A program made the translations under genes and the position numbers. The notes beneath the pieces were generated by a model. It was given only the letters and a program-made list of their open reading frames with translations, ran no database searches and had not been told where the DNA came from. A stretch of 38,166 bases of DNA from a candidate division KSB1 bacterium (GTDB lineage: Bacteria; Zhuqueibacterota; Zhuqueibacteria; Residuimicrobiales; Krinioviventaceae). Below, in pieces: positions 1-6,845 of this stretch; position 1 is the first letter of the stretch; every line of letters begins with the position of its first letter. The stretch is taken from NCBI GenBank assembly GCA_034505495.1, contig JAPDQV010000030.1:1-38166 (forward strand), written 5' to 3'.

Positions 1-58
1 TCATAAAATATTAAAGACTTCGTCCCGCAAATCAATGGACCGCAAGAAATACATCCGC

Positions 59-87
59 TTGAGCCGACAATCGCCCTTGTTTAAAAC
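59..87 (+). promoter_or_regulatory. candidate sigma70-type promoter for the first gene
   Basis: A TTGAGC box (59-64) and a TAAAAC box (82-87) are separated by exactly 17 bases and lie about 30 bases before the start codon. The -10 box overlaps a perfect inverted repeat, GTTTAAA-ACC-TTTAAAC (79-95), which could be an operator. The box sequences are imperfect, so this is a moderate call from sequence pattern only. Confidence 0.35.
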
Positions 88-117
88 CTTTAAACAAAAA
101 TCTAAGGAGGTAAGATG

Positions 118-1422
118 ATGCGAACTATATGGGCGGTATTGTTTGCGTGGCCGTTCATTGCCCTCGGCTCTGCAAATCTGATTGTCAACCCGAGCTTTGA
201 AGACGGCGCAACCGGCTGGACATTACTTAACGCCTCGATTGAACCTGGGGACATGATTCACGGATCTTACCTTTGCGCAATTCATGCGGGCGGAGAGGGA
301 AGCGTTTCGCAGACTGCAGCGGTGACCGTAGGCAAGAGTTACGTGGCTTTAGCTTGGATCAAAATGGGCACATGGGGAGAAGCCGGTTGGCTGGAAGTAA
401 AATATGGCGAATTTGACATTCACTTTCAGGAAATTACTCCCGGACAATGGCATCTCTATGCTGTTCCTTTTTGGGCTAGACAGGATCAGGTTACGATTAC
501 TTTTCGCGTGGCGTCCAGTACGCGGGGCGCTTTTTGCGACATGTTCTGCCTTGCCGAGTACGAAGAGCTTTTGCAGGACGGCTCTTTTGAAATGGGCGGG
601 AGCGATTTATGGAAGTGGAACGCCTGGAACTGGGGTGCGAACATTTCCGATTGGGAAGCGCATACCGGTTTGTATGCCATGAAAGCCGAAGCAAGCAGCG
701 GCGGCGGTTTCGGTTATTATCCCGATATTTTTGCCCCCGGAGAAATAATTATTGCCGCTGCCTGGATCCGCACCGGTGAAAATTCGCTCTGGTACCCCGG
801 TTTTCGCGATCATACGGGTTGGACAAACCTGGGCTGGTGGGCCGTGCGCAAGGAAAAACATGTTACAGAGATCAACATCGAATACTCGGACGTCAGCTGG
901 AATCAGTATGTCATACCCTACAAAATTCCGCTAAACGGTTTCAATCCCGAAATTCTTTGGTGGCAACAGAACGGCGAATCGGAAAGCTATTGCGACGATT
1001 TGATGTTGTTCCGCAGCCCTTACAAAGACTCGGAAATCCCTTGGAAATTCATCATGAATGACCCCGAGGGCATCTGGAACATTTGGCCGAATCCGGACGA
1101 TCCAACCTGGCCTTTGACACCCGCCGTGTCCGTAGAAAAAATGCAGGACGCATTGCCGCAATGTTTTGTGTTGCGTCAGAACTACCCGAATCCCTTTAAT
1201 CCGGAAACGCGTATACCCTTTTCGCTGATGCGGGCTGGTCGCGTGAGATTGTCCGTATACAACGCCAAGGGCGCATTGGCGGCGCGGCTGGTCGACAGCT
1301 ATTTATCGGCCGGTGAGTACGAAATCAAGTTCCACGCGAATTCTTTGCCTGCCGGCGTTTACTTTTATCAGCTCGAGGGGGAAGGGGAAACGCAGGTGAA
1401 AAAGATGGTGTTGGTAGAATAG
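118..1422 (+). CDS. secreted protein with two CBM-like domains and a T9SS type A sorting domain
   Basis: The protein has 434 residues and starts with a signal peptide ending near ALGSA (about residue 19). Two similar beta-rich domains follow. The first opens with NLIVNPSFEDG (about 20-145) and the second with LLQDGSFEMG (about 150-305). The N-P-S-F-E-x-G opening and the following tryptophans resemble CBM4/9-type, galactose-binding-like modules. The C-terminal 80 residues start at NYPNPFNPETRI and end KKMVLVE, the classic T9SS type A sorting domain, so export across the outer membrane by type IX secretion is expected. The ATG at 118 has an AAGGAGGT site at better spacing than the ATG at 115. 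No catalytic domain is visible. The ligand is unknown, and carbohydrate binding is inferred from the fold only. The gene stands alone and converges on the HAD gene. Confidence 0.8.
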   Translation: MRTIWAVLFAWPFIALGSANLIVNPSFEDGATGWTLLNASIEPGDMIHGSYLCAIHAGGEGSVSQTAAVTVGKSYVALAWIKMGTWGEAGWLEVKYGEFDIHFQEITPGQWHLYAVPFWARQDQVTITFRVASSTRGAFCDMFCLAEYEELLQDGSFEMGGSDLWKWNAWNWGANISDWEAHTGLYAMKAEASSGGGFGYYPDIFAPGEIIIAAAWIRTGENSLWYPGFRDHTGWTNLGWWAVRKEKHVTEINIEYSDVSWNQYVIPYKIPLNGFNPEILWWQQNGESESYCDDLMLFRSPYKDSEIPWKFIMNDPEGIWNIWPNPDDPTWPLTPAVSVEKMQDALPQCFVLRQNYPNPFNPETRIPFSLMRAGRVRLSVYNAKGALAARLVDSYLSAGEYEIKFHANSLPAGVYFYQLEGEGETQVKKMVLVE

Positions 1423-1432
1423 GGCAGGAGGG

Positions 1433-1484
1433 GCGGCAAAGCCGTCATGGGAAAGAGTGAATTTCGTAAATGCGGCTTTGCCGC
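1433..1484. terminator. inverted repeat between convergent genes, possible bidirectional terminator
   Basis: GCGGCAAAGCCG (1433-1444) is repeated as its exact reverse complement CGGCTTTGCCGC (1473-1484) with 28 bases between. Each arm is also almost self-complementary (GGC-AAA-GCC). It lies between the ends of two convergent genes, where a shared terminator is expected. There is no clear T-tract on either strand, so Rho-independent action is uncertain. Confidence 0.4.
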
Positions 1485-1502
1485 TGCTTCTATTGAGTGG
1501 CT

Positions 1503-2141
1503 TTACAGGTTTTGAACGATCTCGATCAGCTGAGATAAATCTTCGATGCGCTGAAAGGCGAGAAAGTCGCCGTCTCTTGTCAGGTCTGTGGGTGCAGCGA
1601 TACAGCGCAAACCGGCGGCAGCAGCTGAACGCACGCCTCGCTCACTGTCTTCGACGGACAAAGTCTCCGAGGGCTGCAAACTGTATAATCGAAGAGCCGT
1701 CAAATACGGATCCGGATGCGGCTTGCGAAAACGAAAATCTTCGAGCGTCAGCACAAAGCTGAAATAGGGCAGCAGGCTTGTGCGGGCATGCATGATCTCG
1801 AAATGCCTTCGTTTTGCATTGGTAACGACGCCGAAACGGCAACGGCCTCGCAGATTTTCGAGTACTTCCCGAATCCCTTGCCGTTCGGCCGTTTCGGCCA
1901 TCAGCAGTTGCTCATACAGCGCGTCTCGGCGCACCCGCAGCGTCGAAAGAAATCCTTCCTCTGCCTGCCCCTTTAACGCCGTTTCGAGACAACTTTTCCC
2001 CTGACGTAACGAAATCTCGCAAAAATCTTTGAGCTTCAGCTCAACGCCTATCTCAGCAAGGGCGGCACGATTGGCCTCGAAAAAAAGCTTTTCGGTATCG
2101 ACCAGAACGCCGTCGTTGTCAAAGATAATCGTCGTAACCAG
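1503..2141 (-). CDS. HAD-superfamily phosphatase (beta-phosphoglucomutase/CbbY-like), apparent CTG start
   Basis: The 212-residue product has all four HAD motifs. Motif I is IIFDNDGVLVDTE at residues 5-17, with the nucleophile and acid aspartates. Motif II is VVTNA, motif III is RKPHPDPY, and motif IV is SVEDSERG. A helical cap domain lies between motifs I and II. This is the pattern of small-molecule phosphatases and phosphomutases of the CbbY/PGMB group, and the substrate cannot be told. No ATG, GTG or TTG exists between the in-frame upstream TAA and motif I. A GGAGG lies 7 bases before a CTG at 2141-2139, giving a start L/M-VTTIIFDNDG. A GTG at 1934 would delete motif I and cannot give a working enzyme. 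The gene is last in the minus-strand receptor operon, 19 bases after the PorV-like gene. Confidence 0.8.
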   Translation of the reverse strand: MVTTIIFDNDGVLVDTEKLFFEANRAALAEIGVELKLKDFCEISLRQGKSCLETALKGQAEEGFLSTLRVRRDALYEQLLMAETAERQGIREVLENLRGRCRFGVVTNAKRRHFEIMHARTSLLPYFSFVLTLEDFRFRKPHPDPYLTALRLYSLQPSETLSVEDSERGVRSAAAAGLRCIAAPTDLTRDGDFLAFQRIEDLSQLIEIVQNL

Positions 2142-2160
2142 TTTAGGTCCTCCAAGCTTT

Positions 2161-3213
2161 TTAAAAGGTTACGCCGACCGTAAAGGTTGACGTAAAGCCG
2201 AGCAGGCCAATGTCCTTGTAGGCGTAATCCAGCTTGAGCAGCTTGTTGCCCAATAAAGCAATGTGGGCGCCGCCGCCGAAGGTGATACCGTATTCCGATT
2301 TATCCATATACAGGCCACGGTAGCCGACGCGCAGCATAAAGCGGCCGCGTCCGGGTATCGTGTAGGCATACTCGGCACCGAGATTGAGCGATTCACTGTT
2401 ATTATTGGGATGCAGAGCATCGACGGCAAGGGTGAGCAGCTGAGTGTCGGTGGCAATGGGATACGCCGCAACGCCGAGGCGCAGGATCAGCGGCAGCTCC
2501 CATGACTGCAGCCGAAACTGACCCTCTACGTCCTTGTAATTTCCGTTTTGATTCGGCAGAATATCGATGGGGCGCAGCAGATCCATGCCGTCGTAGCGCA
2601 TACGTGTACCATAGTTGGAAATGCTCATCCCGATCGCCAATCCCTTTTCGCGGTCCCCGTCAGGAGCAAAAAAATGCGTATTGACCAGCACGCCTAAATC
2701 CATGGCAGCGGCTTTGGCATTCAGATGCCAAATATTGGAGGAGATGAATTTGGCCGAAGCGCCGAAAGCAAACCACTGGGCCAATTTGCGGGCGTAAGAA
2801 AATGATGCGGCATAGTCGGCGGCGGCGTAGGTTTCACCTGTACCTTCCTGCATATCCAGGGAGGTCACCGGTGTGCGGCCGTAGTTCATGCCCGTAATGC
2901 CGATCGCCAACACGCCGATGCGCTGCACAGTTACTCCGGCACCCAAAAAACTCACCTTAATGTCGGCAATCCACGGCTGGATCGAGAACTGAATTTCGTT
3001 TTTCTCCATGTAGGCCAAACCGGCAGGATTCCAATAGATTGAGGCCAAGTCCCTGGTTGCCGCGACCTGAGCTTCACCCATGGCGTTTGCGGCGCTGCCG
3101 ATGCCCATCTCCAAGAAATTTGCCGCCGTTGTGCCGACGCGAAACGGCCGATTTTGGCCGAATGCCGTTGCGGTCAGCGCGGCGAACAAAAGCATTGTCG
3201 TCAACTTTTTCAT
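2161..3213 (-). CDS. PorV/PorQ family outer-membrane beta-barrel protein
   Basis: This 350-residue protein has a signal peptide (MKKLTTMLLFAALTATAFGQ) and the hallmark N-terminal block of the PorV/UPF0164 family: a GIGSAANAMGEAQVA segment followed by DLASIYWNPAGL at about residues 55-67. The rest is alternating amphipathic beta-strands, ending with an aromatic residue (GVTF), as outer-membrane barrels do. In Bacteroidota, PorV shuttles type IX substrates and PorQ belongs to the same family. Many paralogues have no known job. It sits directly after the secreted sorting-domain protein and the TonB receptor, so it may serve export or surface attachment of that protein, which is inference. A GGAG at 8 bases supports the ATG at 3213. 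Confidence 0.85.
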   Translation of the reverse strand: MKKLTTMLLFAALTATAFGQNRPFRVGTTAANFLEMGIGSAANAMGEAQVAATRDLASIYWNPAGLAYMEKNEIQFSIQPWIADIKVSFLGAGVTVQRIGVLAIGITGMNYGRTPVTSLDMQEGTGETYAAADYAASFSYARKLAQWFAFGASAKFISSNIWHLNAKAAAMDLGVLVNTHFFAPDGDREKGLAIGMSISNYGTRMRYDGMDLLRPIDILPNQNGNYKDVEGQFRLQSWELPLILRLGVAAYPIATDTQLLTLAVDALHPNNNSESLNLGAEYAYTIPGRGRFMLRVGYRGLYMDKSEYGITFGGGAHIALLGNKLLKLDYAYKDIGLLGFTSTFTVGVTF

Positions 3214-3252
3214 GATGATACTCCAGGCTTGAGTCTGTAATTCGCTGACAAA

Positions 3253-6200
3253 TTATTTGATCACGGCAAATTTACCCACTTTTTCATCGCCGCTGACTTT
3301 GGATTTGACGTGAAAGATGTACATGCCTGCAGCGATCTCTAATCCTTCGCGCGAGAGCAGATCCCAATGGACGGCGCCGTTTTCAGGCTCATTGTTCACG
3401 TCGATTTCATCCACCAAAACACCGGAAACGGTAAAGATGCGGATCTTGCATTGTGCCGGTATGTGCGTGAACATGATCCGTCGCCGCTGATTCAGGTATT
3501 TGTTGGCCACCGCCGGTTCCATTTCATTGGTGGCGATGTATGGGTTAGGCACGACTTTGATGGAATCCATCGTCGTCTTGATGTCGCGGGCATTCTGAAC
3601 CTCTTCCGGGCTGACGGTAAAGACGAGCTTGTCGTTCGACGCAAGCGGACGGATGAGGCAAAGTCGATAGACGTCGTTCGGCTTCGGCAGGCGGTCGGCG
3701 CTGCCGGCGTTGCGAAAATCGATAGAGAGAACCGTTCCTGCCCAGTAGATTTTGCCCATATAATTGACGGCATGACCTGCCAAAACGATGTCCTGATCCC
3801 AGTCATAGCTGCCGTTGGCGTTCAAATCCTGGGTGAGCAGATCGAGCTTTTCATATTCGCCGGTAGAATCGATTGACGCAAGATTGCGCACATAGAAGGG
3901 GTAGGAGACATTGAGAAGCAGGTCATTCCGGCGCAGCGGATTGTCGTAAACGTCACGTATCTGCGAAATAACCGAGGTTTTGGTGCGATAAGCCTCGCTG
4001 CCGGTAAAGACGATTTCGTATTCATACGGAAAGTATTTTGTTTCCGGTCCAATAAGAACCTCGATGGGGCTGTTGCCGGTAACCCATCCGGAGTTGACGT
4101 AATCGATCATCACCGAATCGACCGCGCGCGACATGTCCACCGTCAGTTGAATGCCGTTGAAAATGTCGGTCAGAATTGGGCTGTCGGTTCGGTAGCGCCA
4201 AAACTGCGCATCGGCGTCGTAATAGAGATGATCTTCAGGAAAAGAGTTCGACGTTTCTTCATACACCAGTTCCCGCTTGCCGCTCGTCACATCCCATACC
4301 TGAAAGCCGTTGGTCAATAGTTGGCCGTCGAGCGGATGGCGATAGCGCTCGCTGCGCAGATAATCGATGATTCCGGCAGTAAATGTAATCTCGTAGGTAT
4401 GGTTCTTATTAACGTGACCGATATCGACGACCGACGGCGTGATTAGCCCCGCGGGAATCGTCGGTGAACTGGCCTGATGATCGATGACGATGTCGGGAGC
4501 TACGTAACCCGCAGCGCGGGCGTGCGGCGTGACGACCGCCACGTTTTGTCCGATGCGGACAATCTCTTCCGCCTCGTTCAATTCAATGACGACATTGTTT
4601 TCGGTCGGTGATACGCCGAACTCAGGGATACCGTAATCGTAGGCAACGATCGCATAATAATAAGTTACACCGTTTTTGACGTCGTCGTCAATGTAGTAGT
4701 GGCGGATGCCGGTATCGTCTCCCAAGTAGTAGGCAACACCTTCAACGAGGCCATAGTCCGCATAGCCTTGGATATGATCGATCAGGTCGCATTGAAATAA
4801 AGGTACTTTGGCAAATTTATCGCCTTGGCCGGTGGTGATCAGCTCGGCGTCGGAAAACATCTTGTCTGTGGCGCGGTACAGCTTGTAGCCTTCAAAGTCA
4901 TTGACGTTCTGCAGAAACGGCTCGTGCGTACGCTTATCGGCTAGATCGTCCCACGTCAAAATCACTTTGCCGTCTCCGGCCGTGGCGCGCAGTTTCGGCA
5001 GAATGGGGGGCTGGGCGAACCGATAATCGCGCTCATAGATGAGCTGAGCAGTTTCCTTCAGGCGGAACATTTTCGGCGCATAATGGCCGGGAGCCCGCAA
5101 TTGCGCAAGATTATCGCGCGTAAACATGATCCCCATGGAAATGCGCTCCGTGCGGCCCTTATAAAAGGGGAAGGGGGTTGACGCGAAAACCTCATAGACC
5201 GAGCCGGGGCCGCCGGAATAGATGTAGGTGTCCAGGTTATGGGAATCCATCAGTTTCCACATGGTGCGGTCTTGACCGATGAAATAGTTCATGCTTTGCC
5301 ACTGCGGCCAATCGAAAAGCGCAAAGGAAGTGAGGCCGATCATGTCGGCTTCGGAAACGTCCACGGCGGCAAAGTTCGGCTCGCAGCCCACGCCTTCGAT
5401 ATAATCGGGGCGATGATTGCACTCGCCCTCATCCGGGCCGTTGTAGTTGATGTCCAGCGGCCCGACGCCGTCCAGACCGACGTCGTCCCCAGGATACTCT
5501 CCGTCTTCGAGGTACCACATCCCGTTTGCCCCCTGATAGGCATAGACGCCGTTGCCGTTCTTATCATAGCCGTCCTGCCAATCCTGATCCTCATCGCCTT
5601 CATAATGGGGATGCAGATCCTCCGGCTTGTAATGATAAAATCGCAAAAATTTTTCGAGATTGGCGATGCCGTCGGTCGGCCCTACCAGAGCGCCTGCCGG
5701 ATTGTCCCGCTTTTCATCGATCAGGCCGTCTTCATCGTTATCCTCTCCGTCATAGGCGCGTCCAGGGCTTTCAAGATAGGCAATACCTACTACGCCGGGG
5801 ATCAGGCCGCCTTCACCGACACCGATGGACTCCCAAACGTAACACAGGTCGAGCACGTCGTCAAAGGCGCCTTCTTCCTTATCGCCGCCCGTATCGCCGC
5901 CTATGCTGTTGTCGATAAAATAGCCGAAACCGCAGGTGATGAGGTCGTAATCGGAAATGTTGGAAATGTTGTACTCCCAAAAGATCATGTCTTTGGCTTC
6001 GGGATTGTTCCACTGAAATCCGCGCACCGAAACGCGCAGTCCCAGACCGCCCCAAGGATAGCCGCGCTGAATGGTCACGTCCGGATCGTTATAGCCGATG
6101 ACCTTGCCGGGGCGGGGATAGTAGCGCAGCCCCTTGGTGATCAATCGCTCCTGCGGATCGTTGCGCTGAATGATATATTCCATATCCTGGGCGTCGTTGG

Positions 6201-6810
6201 CGACGAAATAGGTTTCCAGATCGGCATAATGAATGCCGCGGCCGAAGCGGCCGTCCCACTCGCCCGGCCATTTCTTCTCCAATCCCGTCGACGGCCAGCC
6301 TTTGAGCGGCCAGGAATCAGGTTTATTGCTCATGGCAGGGTAGTCCTGCAGAGGGTTCAAGTACCCGGGCACCGGATAGAACCCCCATTCTACAGTGCCG
6401 TCATAGTTACGGTCCATATTGGCCGGCGAGAAGCTGCTCGATTGGATGTAAAAGAGTGTGTCGATTTGTTTGACTGCCGAAAGCTGCGCTACTAAGAGCG
6501 GATCGGTCACCGGCTCACATTCGTTTTTCAAATAGACTTCACCGCCGATCATTACTGAAACGACGTCCAGCATGCGCGTGCCGGTATAGTCGTTCGGCCA
6601 TTTGGAGGTGTTGATACGCGGATAGTCGGCGATCTGCGTGTTGTTTTCGAAATAGAGCAACACCCGATTGCCGTTCATTGTGCCTGCGCGCTCCCAGGCA
6701 ATGTCGCCGGCCGGATCATCGGGGCCTTCATAAGGCTTGCCTTGACCGAACGCTCCGCAGGCGATGATGAGTATAAAAAGAAAAAATAACATGTTGAAAA
6801 CCCGCTTCAT
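3253..6810 (-). CDS. large secreted protein with Ca2+-binding-like acidic loops, Fn3-like domain and C-terminal sorting domain
   Basis: The start chosen is the ATG at 6810, preceded by GGGAGAACGAC and followed by a signal peptide (MKRVFNMLFFLFILIIACGA). A 66-residue upstream extension in the same frame has no signal sequence and overlaps the receptor gene. The 1185-residue product has acidic Asp/Asn/Gly-rich loops reminiscent of thrombospondin-3 or dockerin calcium sites: GEDNDEDGLIDE (about 355-366), GDEDQDWQDGYDKNGNG (about 405-421) and DDVGLDGVGPLDINYNG (about 442-458). A fibronectin-III-like segment opens at ILPKLRATAGDGKVILTW (about 603-735). The C-terminus (about 1085-1185) runs from VPNPYIA through ITVSG-like strands to GMYIFHVKSKV and KFAVIK, like T9SS/FlgD-like sorting domains. 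It lies 35 bases after the TonB receptor and 39 bases before the PorV-like gene, so all three are probably co-translated surface components. The ligand is unknown. Confidence 0.75.
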   Translation of the reverse strand: MKRVFNMLFFLFILIIACGAFGQGKPYEGPDDPAGDIAWERAGTMNGNRVLLYFENNTQIADYPRINTSKWPNDYTGTRMLDVVSVMIGGEVYLKNECEPVTDPLLVAQLSAVKQIDTLFYIQSSSFSPANMDRNYDGTVEWGFYPVPGYLNPLQDYPAMSNKPDSWPLKGWPSTGLEKKWPGEWDGRFGRGIHYADLETYFVANDAQDMEYIIQRNDPQERLITKGLRYYPRPGKVIGYNDPDVTIQRGYPWGGLGLRVSVRGFQWNNPEAKDMIFWEYNISNISDYDLITCGFGYFIDNSIGGDTGGDKEEGAFDDVLDLCYVWESIGVGEGGLIPGVVGIAYLESPGRAYDGEDNDEDGLIDEKRDNPAGALVGPTDGIANLEKFLRFYHYKPEDLHPHYEGDEDQDWQDGYDKNGNGVYAYQGANGMWYLEDGEYPGDDVGLDGVGPLDINYNGPDEGECNHRPDYIEGVGCEPNFAAVDVSEADMIGLTSFALFDWPQWQSMNYFIGQDRTMWKLMDSHNLDTYIYSGGPGSVYEVFASTPFPFYKGRTERISMGIMFTRDNLAQLRAPGHYAPKMFRLKETAQLIYERDYRFAQPPILPKLRATAGDGKVILTWDDLADKRTHEPFLQNVNDFEGYKLYRATDKMFSDAELITTGQGDKFAKVPLFQCDLIDHIQGYADYGLVEGVAYYLGDDTGIRHYYIDDDVKNGVTYYYAIVAYDYGIPEFGVSPTENNVVIELNEAEEIVRIGQNVAVVTPHARAAGYVAPDIVIDHQASSPTIPAGLITPSVVDIGHVNKNHTYEITFTAGIIDYLRSERYRHPLDGQLLTNGFQVWDVTSGKRELVYEETSNSFPEDHLYYDADAQFWRYRTDSPILTDIFNGIQLTVDMSRAVDSVMIDYVNSGWVTGNSPIEVLIGPETKYFPYEYEIVFTGSEAYRTKTSVISQIRDVYDNPLRRNDLLLNVSYPFYVRNLASIDSTGEYEKLDLLTQDLNANGSYDWDQDIVLAGHAVNYMGKIYWAGTVLSIDFRNAGSADRLPKPNDVYRLCLIRPLASNDKLVFTVSPEEVQNARDIKTTMDSIKVVPNPYIATNEMEPAVANKYLNQRRRIMFTHIPAQCKIRIFTVSGVLVDEIDVNNEPENGAVHWDLLSREGLEIAAGMYIFHVKSKVSGDEKVGKFAVIK

Positions 6811-6845
6811 GTCGTTCTCCCTTAGACTAACGGTTCGTGTTGTCG

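Noticed and set aside
5239..6495. 418-codon open frame on the plus strand
   Set aside because: It lies wholly antisense to the 1185-residue secreted protein, whose signal peptide, domains and operon position are convincing. The antisense product has no recognisable domain.
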